37,795 nucleotides of DNA from Gammaproteobacteria bacterium UBA2810 (GCA_002351705.1 DEHC01000063.1:1-37795); one strand, 5' to 3'. Shown: positions 24,363 through 32,967, counted from the stretch's first letter. Numbers and translations: made by a program. The notes: generated from the sequence alone by a model not told the origin.

Positions 24363-26867
24363 ATGAGCTTTCAGAGATACATAAAAGTAGACGGTATATA
24401 TGAGCGTCTGAGCGAAGCGCGTAAGACCGGACGGCCGATCTATATCCACAGTCCTACTGGAATCGGAAAGACCGCAGCAGTCCGCTATTTCTACCGGAAC
24501 AAGAAGGCGCTGTGGCTCGGCGAGGCCGACGGGAAGCTCACCGCCATGCCTCCCGAGGAGAAAATCTCCGAGGATACGGTCATATTCGATGACATCTCGT
24601 TCCTCACCGACAGCGCGTCGCAGCAGTACATCAGCGGCATCATTAAAAGCGGCAGGAAGCACGCGGTCATACTCGGGCGCCCTGTCATGCCGGTCTTCCT
24701 CATCCCGTTCAATATCTCCGGGCTCCTCATCACCGCTGATGAATGGACCATGCTCCTACAGGAAAAGGACATTGCCAGGCTAGCCTCCGAGTTCGGGCTT
24801 GATACGGAGTCCCAGAAGTCGATCTCGGTGTTCAGGCAGATCCAGCACGACACATTCGGCTATTTCCCCTGCATAAGCGCCATTTTCACTGTGATGAAGA
24901 ACGGCCGGGCATACTGCGAGGGGGTGATGGAGTATGCGTTTGACATCTGCTGCCGGTATTTCGACACCTACGTGACCAGCAGGTGGGGGGATGATCTCAA
25001 TTACCTCATGCTCTGCGTCGCCGACTTCTCCTGCTTCAGCACGGATCTGGCGCGCGCTGTCTCCCTAGAGAAGAATGCCGACTCGCTCTTCGAGCGCTGT
25101 GTCAGCATTGGCGATGTCGTAAGGAAGGCGAAGAGGGGAATATACTGGCTGCGTCCTTTTTTCTCCAGATATCTTCTCTGGAAGAGGCGCCTTGACTGGG
25201 ATGACAGGCAGCAGAGGACTGTCTGGCACCGCGCCTGCGTGTACCTGAGGCTCCACGAGCGCTACGACGAGGCGCTCCGGTTCGCAAGCCTCGCGGGGGA
25301 CAGCGATGAGATCAGGGACATATTGATATTCGAGTCGGAGGGCAACCCGTCCGTCGCCCAGTTCTACGAGTCAAGGGAGTATTTCCGCAATCTTCCTGAC
25401 AGGGTGACGAGATCATCTGTCTCTCTGATGTGCGGCAGGGCAATGCTGGAGTCCATGCTTCTCTGCCGGGAGGAGAGCGAGCGCTGGTACGGTGAGCTGA
25501 AACGCTTCGCGGAGGATGAGGAGAAGCCGGCGAAGGACAGGAAATCCGCATCTGAAAAGCTCATGTATCTTGATTTCGTCCTGCCGCACCGGGAGCTGGT
25601 GTCATCTGATTTCATCAGGGCGGCTGTCGCCGGCGGCGCCGCCGGCAGCGAGCTGCTGAAGAACGTGTCGCCTACCGGATTCCTCCCGAGCATCCTGAAC
25701 GGCTACCGGGATCTGTGCTTCTGGATGCAGAAGGAAGAGAGCTTCTTCAATGACACCGCGGCCATGATGACAGGGCTTCTGGGCAGCCGCGCTGACGGGC
25801 TCCTGCAGATATTCACTGCCGAGCGCGCTTTCGAAATGCAGAAAGCGAAGGCGCATGATCTCATCAGTCTGGCCCAGCAGGGCATAGATGCTGCGGTCAG
25901 GAACGGGAATGCCGATATCTGCTTTGCCGGAATAGGCCTTCTTGCCAAAATCCATGCAAGCGAGGGGTGCATTGACCTTGCCCGGCAGCAGGTGGCGGAC
26001 TTCAGCGAGAATTGCCTGCCGGAGGGGAACAGGCTGCTCGAGCGGAACATTGAGGCGCTTAAAATCTGGCTGGAGCTTCTCTCCGGCAATGTGCAGCCTG
26101 TCGCCGAGTGGCTCGGGAAAGTCCCCAACTCGACAACGGTTTACAAAAATGTCAGGGAAGACAGGATTGCCCGTCCGCGCGGCAAGGCTCCCAATGAGCT
26201 CATCGACTTCAATATTGCGGACCGCTACTGCTACATGATCAAGGTGGCCGCACTGGTATTCATGGAGCATTATGAGGAGGCGTGGAACCTCTGCATGAGG
26301 ATCAAAGGATACCTGAAGGAGTACAAGCGTACCTACCTTGATATCGAGAATACCATGCTGCAGGCCCTGATCCTCTCACGGCTCGGCCATAAGGACTGGC
26401 GTCCCCTGATGGCAGAGGCGTTCCTCATGGCGAGGGAGCATTCCATGGTCTGGGCCATAGCGCAGGGCGGCGGAGCCATAAAGAAGCTTTTTGAGGATCG
26501 CAGGTTCATGGAGGAGATCGGGAAGGGCGGAGTGGATGCTTCCGACCCCTACTGCCGGGCAGTCATGAAAAAGTCCGAGCAGCTCGGGATTATCTATCCG
26601 GGATTCTTCAGGACGGTAAGCGCCCCGGCCAGGCCGCTCACCGGCATGGAGCGCAGGATCCTGCTGCTCTATGCCAAGGGAAGCACCACTGAGGAAATCC
26701 TGGAGAAGCTCGGCATCACCTCCAACACCCTCAAGTTCCACAGCAGGAACATCTACCGGAAGCTCGGCGTGAAGAGCAGGCAGGAAGCTGAGAAGATGGC
26801 GGTCAAGGCCCTTTATCCGAACGGCTCCATGGCTGATGACAGCATGGGTTTCTCATTCAAGTTCTAG
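24363..26867 (+). CDS. Large ATP-binding LuxR-family (MalT/LAL-type) transcriptional regulator
   Basis: The 834-residue protein has a STAND-like P-loop ATPase at the N-terminus: Walker A SPTGIGKT (30-37), Walker B TVIFDD (72-77). A long helical, TPR-like middle follows (about 240-740). The C-terminal LuxR helix-turn-helix (about 755-815) reads LTGMERRILLLYAKGSTTEE with ITSNTLKFHSRNIYRKLGVKSRQEA. MalT-type regulators bind ATP and an inducer, oligomerise, and activate target promoters. The upstream promoter (copy 1) shares a dyad with promoters of the small secreted genes next door, so this protein is the natural candidate to bind it. That is inference from proximity and layout. It converges with the first small gene. 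Confidence 0.9.
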   Translation: MSFQRYIKVDGIYERLSEARKTGRPIYIHSPTGIGKTAAVRYFYRNKKALWLGEADGKLTAMPPEEKISEDTVIFDDISFLTDSASQQYISGIIKSGRKHAVILGRPVMPVFLIPFNISGLLITADEWTMLLQEKDIARLASEFGLDTESQKSISVFRQIQHDTFGYFPCISAIFTVMKNGRAYCEGVMEYAFDICCRYFDTYVTSRWGDDLNYLMLCVADFSCFSTDLARAVSLEKNADSLFERCVSIGDVVRKAKRGIYWLRPFFSRYLLWKRRLDWDDRQQRTVWHRACVYLRLHERYDEALRFASLAGDSDEIRDILIFESEGNPSVAQFYESREYFRNLPDRVTRSSVSLMCGRAMLESMLLCREESERWYGELKRFAEDEEKPAKDRKSASEKLMYLDFVLPHRELVSSDFIRAAVAGGAAGSELLKNVSPTGFLPSILNGYRDLCFWMQKEESFFNDTAAMMTGLLGSRADGLLQIFTAERAFEMQKAKAHDLISLAQQGIDAAVRNGNADICFAGIGLLAKIHASEGCIDLARQQVADFSENCLPEGNRLLERNIEALKIWLELLSGNVQPVAEWLGKVPNSTTVYKNVREDRIARPRGKAPNELIDFNIADRYCYMIKVAALVFMEHYEEAWNLCMRIKGYLKEYKRTYLDIENTMLQALILSRLGHKDWRPLMAEAFLMAREHSMVWAIAQGGGAIKKLFEDRRFMEEIGKGGVDASDPYCRAVMKKSEQLGIIYPGFFRTVSAPARPLTGMERRILLLYAKGSTTEEILEKLGITSNTLKFHSRNIYRKLGVKSRQEAEKMAVKALYPNGSMADDSMGFSFKF

Positions 26868-26943
26868 CAGCAGTGTCCTGCATCTGCAGGACTATGCATC
26901 CTCAATCCGGATTTTCAGGAATCCCTGAACATTCCGCACTTTC

Positions 26944-26970
26944 AAAAAAAAGCCCCGCATAGTGCGGGGC
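26944..26970 (-). terminator. Intrinsic terminator of the first small four-cysteine gene
   Basis: A 7-bp stem (GCCCCGC-ATAGT-GCGGGGC, 26952-26970) is followed on the - strand by eight T residues (26944-26951). It serves the - strand gene at 27031-27441 and lies in the gap with the converging regulator gene. A second stem, GTCCTGC-ATCT-GCAGGAC at 26875-26892, lacks a U-tract. Confidence 0.88.
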
Positions 26971-27030
26971 TGCATTCTTCCTGGCTCCATCCCTATGCCG
27001 CGGCACGGGCCGCAGGGAGAGCGCGGCGGA

Positions 27031-27441
27031 TTACTGAGCCTGCTCGCCCTGTGCCTGGAGGAAGTTGATGATCTCTGCTGCGTCTGCCTGGCAGGTTGCG
27101 TCATCTGCCTGGCCGCAGCCGACGGTCATGAAGCTGATGTTGCCGTTGGCATCAACCGGGTCAAAGATTATGTTGACCTTGTTCGGGCAGGCAACCTCAA
27201 GCTGGTTGTTGGCATCAACGGTGCAGCCCTGCTGATCAGCGACGCCCTTGGCAACAGCCTCGGCAGTCGCGCCCTGGGCAGGTACGCTCTTGGCAGCGAA
27301 GGAAACGCCGCTGCTCTTGACGAAAACATTTTCTCCGTCCTGCTGTACTAACTGCCAGCCTGCAGGAAGCTCAGCTGCCATAGCCATTCCGGAGAAAGCA
27401 AAAGCGCATGCAGCAGCTGCTGCCATAATCATCTTCTTCAT
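27031..27441 (-). CDS. Small secreted four-cysteine protein, paralogue A
   Basis: The real start is ATG 27441 (AGGA about 8 nt upstream, then MKKMIMAAAAACAFAFSGMAMA); the longer open frame upstream is noncoding. The 136-residue precursor has a Sec signal peptide with cleavage after AMA or MAA. The mature part of about 113 residues has four cysteines (C73, C86, C110, C118, plus one in the signal), probably two disulfides in the periplasm. It shares P-x-GW, G-x-x-F and the end (x-C-G-x3-D-x3-C-Q-x-D) with the proteins at 27732 and 28677. The function is unknown and I know no family name. A shared-motif promoter lies upstream at 27550-27592, and its own terminator follows. Confidence 0.85.
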   Translation of the reverse strand: MKKMIMAAAAACAFAFSGMAMAAELPAGWQLVQQDGENVFVKSSGVSFAAKSVPAQGATAEAVAKGVADQQGCTVDANNQLEVACPNKVNIIFDPVDANGNISFMTVGCGQADDATCQADAAEIINFLQAQGEQAQ

Positions 27442-27549
27442 AATCAGTTCCTTTAACAAAGTGAGGCAGAGCACAGGCTGATATCCCGCGGTTCTGCACG
27501 AAAAATTCCGACACGGAGGCATGGACACTCCGGTATAAATCCAGGCAAT

Positions 27550-27592
27550 ATTATGAAAAGGCATACGACCGGTAAACTACACCGAAGTATAG
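27550..27592 (-). promoter_or_regulatory. Shared-motif promoter, copy 2 (paralogue A)
   Basis: On the + strand the dyad reads CTACAC-CGAA-GTATAG (27577-27592), one mismatch from perfect. On the - strand GTGTAGTTTAC (27572-27582) is followed after 16 nt by CATAAT (27550-27555). The layout is the same as copies 1 and 3. It is about 110 nt upstream of the gene start at 27441. Confidence 0.65.
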
Positions 27593-27652
27593 GATGGCAT
27601 TGAAAACCGGCGCGGGGTAGCTTCAGGCAGCCTGAATCCCGGGCAGTGTTAT

Positions 27653-27681
27653 AAAAAAACAGCCCCGCGCGTGGGGGGCTG
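27653..27681 (-). terminator. Intrinsic terminator of paralogue B
   Basis: The stem CAGCCCC...GGGGCTG (27660-27681) is followed on the - strand by seven T residues (27653-27659). It lies about 50 nt after the stop of the gene at 27732. Confidence 0.88.
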
Positions 27682-27731
27682 TGCTGCTGGCAGTTCTTTT
27701 CAAAACGGCAGCTGACGTCAGGATAGCCTGA

Positions 27732-28148
27732 TTATTTGCCAAGGGAGGCAACGAAGGTCAGGAATTCCTTGAAATCAGCCTCACACGAGGTCTTGTCGGT
27801 CTTTCCGCAGACAGATGTGATGATCGTGTACTGCTCTGCGCCGCTCTGGAGAATATTAACCTGCCTGCCGTCCGCGCACTCGAGATCCTGCTCGGTCTGT
27901 GCTGCGACGGTGATCTTGCAGTTCGGGTTGCTCTGTATGACTTCCTTTGCCGCGGACTCAAGGGTGTAGCCTGTGGAAGGCATGTTTATCATGTTGATTG
28001 CAAAGCCGGTGGCCTCCTTCTTGAAAGTGGGTACGCCCTCGACCACGGTGACAGTCCATCCCTCGGGAGCGGGGATGTCTGCTGCTGCGGCTGTTCCGGC
28101 GAAAGTGAAGGCGCATGCTGCGGCGGCAGCCATAAGAATTTTCTTCAT
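27732..28148 (-). CDS. Small secreted four-cysteine protein, paralogue B
   Basis: The start is ATG 28148 (AGGA about 7 nt before; MKKILMAAAAACAFTFAGTAAA). The 138-residue precursor has a Sec signal peptide with cleavage after AAA or AAAA. The mature part carries four conserved cysteines (in NPNCKI, LECADG, SVCGKT, TSCEAD), aligned with paralogues A and C, and P-x-GW. Unlike A and C it has no shared-motif promoter immediately upstream. A truncated IS110 transposase starts 20 nt before the ATG, so its native promoter may have been displaced. It might be read from a promoter within the inserted DNA. The function is unknown. Confidence 0.83.
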   Translation of the reverse strand: MKKILMAAAAACAFTFAGTAAAADIPAPEGWTVTVVEGVPTFKKEATGFAINMINMPSTGYTLESAAKEVIQSNPNCKITVAAQTEQDLECADGRQVNILQSGAEQYTIITSVCGKTDKTSCEADFKEFLTFVASLGK

Positions 28149-28167
28149 AATCAGTCCTATCGTTGCA

Positions 28168-28470
28168 TTACCCCTGCTCTGAGAGCATTGTGTTAGGAGC
28201 CATGATGACACACCTGACTCCGGCAGCAGTGAGCTGGTGATAAAGGACATACCCAAGGCAGCCTGCCTCGTAACCGCATACAAAAGAATAGGTCTGTCCA
28301 GGCAGAGACTTCTGCTTAATGCTTTCGATAAAGGCAAGGATTTCTTTATAATCAGGACCAACCTCAATCTCTCCTAAAATCTGGTCCTGAGCTCCAAGAA
28401 TTAAAAGAATTGCGACAAGAGCAAACTTGTCCTTGTGGACATCTATTCCAATTGCGACTAAACTTTCCAT
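28168..28470 (-). pseudogene. Truncated IS110-family transposase (N-terminal third)
   Basis: The 100-residue frame (ATG 28470, ribosome binding site AAGGAG) matches the beginning of IS110-type DEDD transposases: AIGIDVHKDKFALVA, YEAGCLGYVLYHQL and VRCVIMAPNTML. The full family is about 330-400 residues, and the frame stops just after this first catalytic part, so the element is incomplete and inactive by itself. The upstream noncoding 28471-28560 could be the left end, where IS110 elements encode their guide (bridge) RNA; only part may remain. It lies between paralogue B and its expected promoter region. Confidence 0.75.
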
Positions 28471-28676
28471 TAGTGATCTCCTTCTGTATGCGGTAAACCC
28501 TTGTTACAACTGCTTTAGTACACTCAGTAGTATACAGGTGAATCCGCGATGCTACAGCTGTGGGGTCACTTCATATTATCTGCAGGGCAGGGGCATGAAA
28601 GCCGCCGCCCTGCGGATAATTTTCTCTGACGCATTCCTCTCCGCGCTGCTCTTGGGCCTCAGGAATGCATCCCTGC
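28471..28676. other. Noncoding gap with IS110 left-end remnant and inverted repeats
   Basis: No gene was found here. It has the probable IS110 noncoding left end, then GCAGGGC/GCCCTGC with an 18-nt loop (about 28582-28612) and the inverted repeat GCATTCCT/AGGAATGC with a 22-nt loop (about 28631-28668). The latter may end the transcript of paralogue C, but no U-tract follows. Confidence 0.4.
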
Positions 28677-29072
28677 CTAATCCTTTGCCGAGGCCTGCTT
28701 TCCGAGGTGGGAGAGGAACTTTATGAAATCAGTACCGTCCTTCTGGCAGACCTTGTCCGTTGCGGTTCCGCAGCCGATTACCAGCATGCCGAGGTTCTTC
28801 TCGTCATGCTGCTCGAGGATGATTGTAAGACGCCCCTTGCAGGCGAGCTCGTAGCTGGCGCCGCTTTTCTCCACTTTGCATTCCTTCTGCCTTGCGACCT
28901 CATTCGCGACTTCAGCGAGATGCCCGCCGTCTGAAGGGATGATTTTGGTGGTTAGGGCTATTCCGCTTATGGTGTTGCGGAATACCTTCTCGCCGTCGGT
29001 GCTGACGATCTCCCAGCCGTCCGGCAGCTGCCCCTCGGCGCCTGCCGATGCGGCGGCTATGATCTTTCTCAT
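28677..29072 (-). CDS. Small four-cysteine protein, paralogue C, with shortened signal peptide
   Basis: The start is ATG 29072 (GAAGGAG, about 6 nt before). The 131-residue protein begins MRKIIAAASAGAEGQLPDGW, so the hydrophobic part of the signal is about a dozen residues shorter than in A and B, and secretion is doubtful. The body aligns with A and B: P-x-GW, G-x-K-V-F, and four cysteines (in KECKVE, ELACKG, VIGCGT, KVCQKD). It ends in LGKQASAKD. It has its own shared-motif promoter and lies downstream of traG. It might have become a cytoplasmic form or be decaying. The function is unknown. Confidence 0.78.
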   Translation of the reverse strand: MRKIIAAASAGAEGQLPDGWEIVSTDGEKVFRNTISGIALTTKIIPSDGGHLAEVANEVARQKECKVEKSGASYELACKGRLTIILEQHDEKNLGMLVIGCGTATDKVCQKDGTDFIKFLSHLGKQASAKD

Positions 29073-29115
29073 GGTGTCTCCTTCATCCGGGAAATCCCTC
29101 CAGGCATTCCCTGAT

Positions 29116-29158
29116 TTTATGGAGCCCGGATTCATCCGTATACTACACTGAGATGTGG
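29116..29158 (-). promoter_or_regulatory. Shared-motif promoter, copy 3 (paralogue C)
   Basis: On the + strand CTACAC-TGAG-ATGTGG (29143-29158; the second half-site has 4 of 6 matches to GTGTAG). On the - strand GTGTAGTATAC (29138-29148) is followed after 16 nt by CATAAA (29116-29121). The spacing is the same as in copies 1 and 2. It is 44 nt upstream of the start at 29072. Confidence 0.6.
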
Positions 29159-29206
29159 TACTCACGGTAAAACCATGCCGCCCCGGGCAGGGCAGCCGGC
29201 TTTATT

Positions 29207-31534
29207 TCATCTGACTTTCCCTCCGAGCGCCTCTCCGGCGGCCCTTGCGGCGGCACGGAGGCTTGACTCAGGATCCTTCGTGTCAGCGGAGAGCGCCTCC
29301 ATGACGGCAAGGGCCCTTGCCTGGCGGTCATCGGCAACGACCGAGCTGGTGAACGACTCCTTTTCCGCCGCGGCGCTCCTGAGGTCCGGCCTGCTGTCGA
29401 GATACTCCTCAAGCCCGCGCATGGCGCGATCAGACGACGCGACGGTCCTCGAGAGCGTGATGCCGTCCATGCTGAGGGCCGGCGCGATTGAGCGCGAGAG
29501 CGACTCGCCCTCCGAGACCCTCTCGGAGAGCGTCCTGATCCTCGACGAGCTCCTCGAGAGCGCCCTCGTGCTGCTTTCCGAGAGCGTCCTTGCGGCCGTG
29601 TCGGTGCGCCCTTCAGTGAAGTCCTTCTGCAGGGCCTTCCGGAACTCGCTCTGGTTTGACTTCGAGAGCCCGGCGCTCATGATGCTGCCGACGAGATCCT
29701 GCCTGGAGGATGACTTCTGATCCTGCTGCGCGTTAGATGACGAGCCCGAGAACATCGAGGAAAGCGATGCGGCGAGGCCTGATTTTGGCCCGGCGCCTCC
29801 CGAGAGCATGCCCTGCAGCGCTCCGGCCACGGTCTGGGTCTCGGAGGCGGAGAGGCCGTAGTTCTCCCCGATCTGACGGGCTTTGCTCCTCACGAACGCG
29901 GAGCTTGAGGACTCCCCCTCCATCACCTGGCGCCCGATGGTGACGGCGTTGGTCCTTGCGCTGCCGCGGCTCCAGACATCCGCGGAGGCCTTCGCGAGAG
30001 TGTCCGAGAATGACTCAGACTCGGCATTGAGGGCGTCGCGGCTTTTCGACTGCATGCTGCTGAACGCGGAGCCGAAGCTGAAGCTCCTCACGAGGCCCTC
30101 CGCTCCCTGTACGCTGGTGCCCTTCGTCGAGGAGGTCTGGTACCCCGGGGCTGACGCGACGGCGGGCGATGCTGACGCGACATCCGGCGAGACGGACTTC
30201 TCGTCGATGACGTCGCGCCCCTGCATCCTCGAGACCATGCCGGAGGCTGAGACCGCGGTGCCGTACACCAGCATCAGGGCGGCAGCGGGGACCGCCGCAG
30301 CCAGCATACCGCCGACCGCGAGGTAGTGCGCGGCCATGCTGTCGAACCTGCCTATTCCGGTGAAGCTCGGGAGGCCTTCCCCGGCTGCGCCGAGGGCCTC
30401 CATGTCGCCCGCTGCGCTCATCATCACGTAGAGGTTCACGATGGAGAGGAGCGGCATCCAGAGCGTGATCCAGAGGAGCACGAGGAGGATCCTCCCTGCG
30501 GTCCTGATCCCGGCTGCGCCGAGCAGCATGGTGATGCCCGCAAGCGGCGACACCGCGTAGACAAAGCCCTCGAAGAAGGTCATCATCGGCCTCACGAGCG
30601 TCGCGAAGAGCGATGCCTCCGCGGCCATCTCGGTATTGCGCTCAATCTCCGCCTGTCCCTGCAGTATGGCTGAGGCGAAGGCGAGATCGTTCACGTACTT
30701 CCCCTTCACCGCGTTACGGTAGGCGGGAAGGAGCACGGCGCCGAGCATGAAGTCCCTCACAGAGACTCCGGCGAGGCCGAGCCCGTCCAGGGCGCGCCTG
30801 AGCTCCGCCTCCGCCCTGTCGGGGGTTGTCCCTGACATTTTCGCGATCTTTGCCCTGAGGGAGGCAAGCTCCGAGGTGCCGGCCCTCGCCGAGAGCTCGT
30901 CATAGGCCTCGGTGCAGGTCATGTTGCGCCCGAAGACCTTTGTCCCGTAGACTCCGGAGCTGAACTTCACGGCATTGAGGGGAGAGGTCCCGTTCATGAT
31001 GCCCTGCGGGGATGATGAGCCTAGATCCACTCCCGTGAGGGTGCACTCCATGAGGTAGTTCCTGAGCGAGGAGCGGAACTCCGGCGACGCGCCGTCCCGG
31101 AGAATGCCCCTTGCCCTCGCGAGCGTGCCGAGCGGCATGAGGAAGCCGTAGCCTGTCATAGAGGGAACGGAGAAGGCCGTCTCGAACTTCCTTGTAAGGG
31201 TGTAGCCGATTCCGGAGATGATCCCTCCCGCGGCCGCGATCCCGACGGGCACGCGGCTCACCGTCCTCGCGCTCCCGTCATAGGAGTCGATGATCACGAC
31301 CTTCGCTCCCGCCGAGAACATCAGGGTGAAGACGAGCCATGATCCGAAGATCTGGGCAAACCCGGTATTTGACGTGCCCTTGAGGAGCTCCGCCATGACG
31401 GCGATTACAACGGCCGAGAGGAGGGCGACGCGCGCGGCCGACATGAAGCTGCCGTCTCCCGTGATCATCGCCGCGGCGTTCATGACCTCGGCGAGGTAGG
31501 CGCTGTCGCCGATGCTGTAGACGGTCCAGGTCAT
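29207..31534 (-). CDS. traG: Conjugal transfer mating-pair stabilisation protein TraG
   Basis: The 775-residue protein has the F-type TraG N-terminal domain: N-terminal membrane segments (about 30-130), and a second cluster around 320-440 ending in LMLVYGTAVSASGMV. A long Ser-rich soluble tail (about 460-775) follows, typical of TraG. TraG is an inner-membrane component of F-type type IV secretion, used for mating-pair stabilisation and pilus assembly. F TraG is longer (about 940), so this is a short version. Its start ATGA overlaps the TraH stop, so the two are translationally coupled. Other tra genes are absent from this window. Confidence 0.85.
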   Translation of the reverse strand: MTWTVYSIGDSAYLAEVMNAAAMITGDGSFMSAARVALLSAVVIAVMAELLKGTSNTGFAQIFGSWLVFTLMFSAGAKVVIIDSYDGSARTVSRVPVGIAAAGGIISGIGYTLTRKFETAFSVPSMTGYGFLMPLGTLARARGILRDGASPEFRSSLRNYLMECTLTGVDLGSSSPQGIMNGTSPLNAVKFSSGVYGTKVFGRNMTCTEAYDELSARAGTSELASLRAKIAKMSGTTPDRAEAELRRALDGLGLAGVSVRDFMLGAVLLPAYRNAVKGKYVNDLAFASAILQGQAEIERNTEMAAEASLFATLVRPMMTFFEGFVYAVSPLAGITMLLGAAGIRTAGRILLVLLWITLWMPLLSIVNLYVMMSAAGDMEALGAAGEGLPSFTGIGRFDSMAAHYLAVGGMLAAAVPAAALMLVYGTAVSASGMVSRMQGRDVIDEKSVSPDVASASPAVASAPGYQTSSTKGTSVQGAEGLVRSFSFGSAFSSMQSKSRDALNAESESFSDTLAKASADVWSRGSARTNAVTIGRQVMEGESSSSAFVRSKARQIGENYGLSASETQTVAGALQGMLSGGAGPKSGLAASLSSMFSGSSSNAQQDQKSSSRQDLVGSIMSAGLSKSNQSEFRKALQKDFTEGRTDTAARTLSESSTRALSRSSSRIRTLSERVSEGESLSRSIAPALSMDGITLSRTVASSDRAMRGLEEYLDSRPDLRSAAAEKESFTSSVVADDRQARALAVMEALSADTKDPESSLRAAARAAGEALGGKVR

Positions 31535-32967
31535 TCCGCTTTCCTCCGGTGCGCCTCATTGCCTCCGCGGGCAGTGCCCTCATCGGGCAGGTACTCCTTA
31601 TGGCGCAGAGCCTTCATTATTCCGGTGTATTTCCCGAAGAGATCCGCCTCGGAGCCGTAGCGCTCAGAGACTGAGCGGTACTCGTCCGCGATTTCGCCGC
31701 GGGACTCGGTGATTTTCTCCTGCACCCTGCCGCTCCAGGCGTTGCCGCCTGACGCGGCCGCGGCCGACGCCGCCCTGAGCATTGATCGCATCAGGCGCTG
31801 CGTCTCATGGAGGGCGAGGAAGGGCGCCGCCTCATAGGCAAAGCTCACGGCGGAGTCAGGCGAGAGCGCCGAGAGGTTCCTTATCATGCTGCCGAACGCC
31901 GGTGAGATCCCCATCACGGCCTTTTCGGTATCAGTTACCGTCCCGCTGTTACCGGCGAACTTCGCGATGAGGCCCGGGCCTGTCCCGTCTCCCGTAAGGA
32001 CATTCCTGATGCGGACGGCAAGCCCTTCGATTTTCCGTGAGGTGACCGAGGGCCTCAGGCACTCGTCGGCGCTGTCGCAGCGGTAGACGCTCACTGTCCC
32101 GCCGAAGAGCAGGTCCTCAATGCCGATGAGCCCTCCGGGGAGCTCCGCGACGTCAGGATCGTCGCCTCCGGAGTCGCTCACGATGACCGTGCCGGTGATG
32201 CTCATGATCTCCTCGAGGAGCTTTGTGTCGCCTCCGGTGAACCAGTCAGCGGCACCGGACTTCCTGAGGGACTTCCAGAGGATGTTGCCGAAGATCTTTC
32301 CGTCAGCCTTAGAGGCGGCCGGGCTTTTCGCGGCCTTCCGGTAGGGCGACGTGCCGTCAGCGGAGCTCCAGCTCGTGAAGAGATCCGCGGTTCCCTCGGC
32401 GGCGCTCAGGAGCGAGGCGTCGGTGAGCCCCTTCTGCCCGAAGGCGGAGAGCGTGTCATTCACCGCGCCCTGCGCGAGCTGGCAGGAGTTCCCGAAATAC
32501 TGGTTCAGGGCCTGCACCTTCTTCTGCAGCGTCTCCATGTACTGCGAGCACTTCTCGCACATTGAGGAGAGGGCAATCTGGAAGGCGTAGCCCTTCGCGT
32601 TCGAGGCTATGGAGCGGAGGAGCTCGATGAACTGATCCCCGTTGATGAAGGAGAGCGATCCGCCGAAGAGATCTATCCCGCCGCATCCGGCCCTCACCGA
32701 GGGCAGGGTGAGGCTCACCGGATTCTCCGTCATGATTTTCGACCGGTTCCTCACCGAGCCGCCCGCGATGACCCCGCGCCTCTGCGTCTCGTACACCCCG
32801 GGCTCGGAGACATTGGTCATGTCGCCGAACATCCGGTTCATCTCCTCGCCGATGCCGGCCTCCGCGCACAGGGGCTCTGCCATGGTTAGGGCCGCGGCGA
32901 GCGCCGCCTTCCCGAGAAGGGGCAGCGCCCTCATTCTTTTTCCCCGTCTTTCTGCAGTCTGTCTCAT
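31531..32967 (-). CDS. traH: Conjugal transfer pilus assembly protein TraH
   Basis: The 478-residue protein has a signal peptide (about residues 12-37, ending AEAG), then the TraH core: RAGCGGIDLFGGSLSFINGD (92-111), SMCEKC (C137 and C140) and GNSCQLAQG (C162). The cysteines suggest disulfides made in the periplasm. TraH is a periplasmic or outer-membrane-associated pilus assembly factor of F-type systems. I keep the start at 32967 because its ATGA overlaps the TraF stop; an internal ATG at 32934 also has a ribosome binding site. Its stop overlaps traG by 4 nt. The order traF-traH-traG follows the F-plasmid order. Confidence 0.88.
   Translation of the reverse strand: MRQTAERRGKRMRALPLLGKAALAAALTMAEPLCAEAGIGEEMNRMFGDMTNVSEPGVYETQRRGVIAGGSVRNRSKIMTENPVSLTLPSVRAGCGGIDLFGGSLSFINGDQFIELLRSIASNAKGYAFQIALSSMCEKCSQYMETLQKKVQALNQYFGNSCQLAQGAVNDTLSAFGQKGLTDASLLSAAEGTADLFTSWSSADGTSPYRKAAKSPAASKADGKIFGNILWKSLRKSGAADWFTGGDTKLLEEIMSITGTVIVSDSGGDDPDVAELPGGLIGIEDLLFGGTVSVYRCDSADECLRPSVTSRKIEGLAVRIRNVLTGDGTGPGLIAKFAGNSGTVTDTEKAVMGISPAFGSMIRNLSALSPDSAVSFAYEAAPFLALHETQRLMRSMLRAASAAAASGGNAWSGRVQEKITESRGEIADEYRSVSERYGSEADLFGKYTGIMKALRHKEYLPDEGTARGGNEAHRRKAE

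Noticed and set aside
26875..26892. GTCCTGC-ATCT-GCAGGAC stem after the regulator gene
   Set aside because: No U-tract follows, so I do not call it a terminator.
28512..28545. Possible fourth copy of the shared dyad (TAGTACACTCAGTAGTATAC)
   Set aside because: It needs a gap to align and no -10 lies 16 nt away on either strand.
28562..28580. TGAAGTGACCCC on the - strand, resembling an IS3-type end
   Set aside because: No partner inverted repeat and no transposase of that family nearby; it may be part of the IS110 left end.
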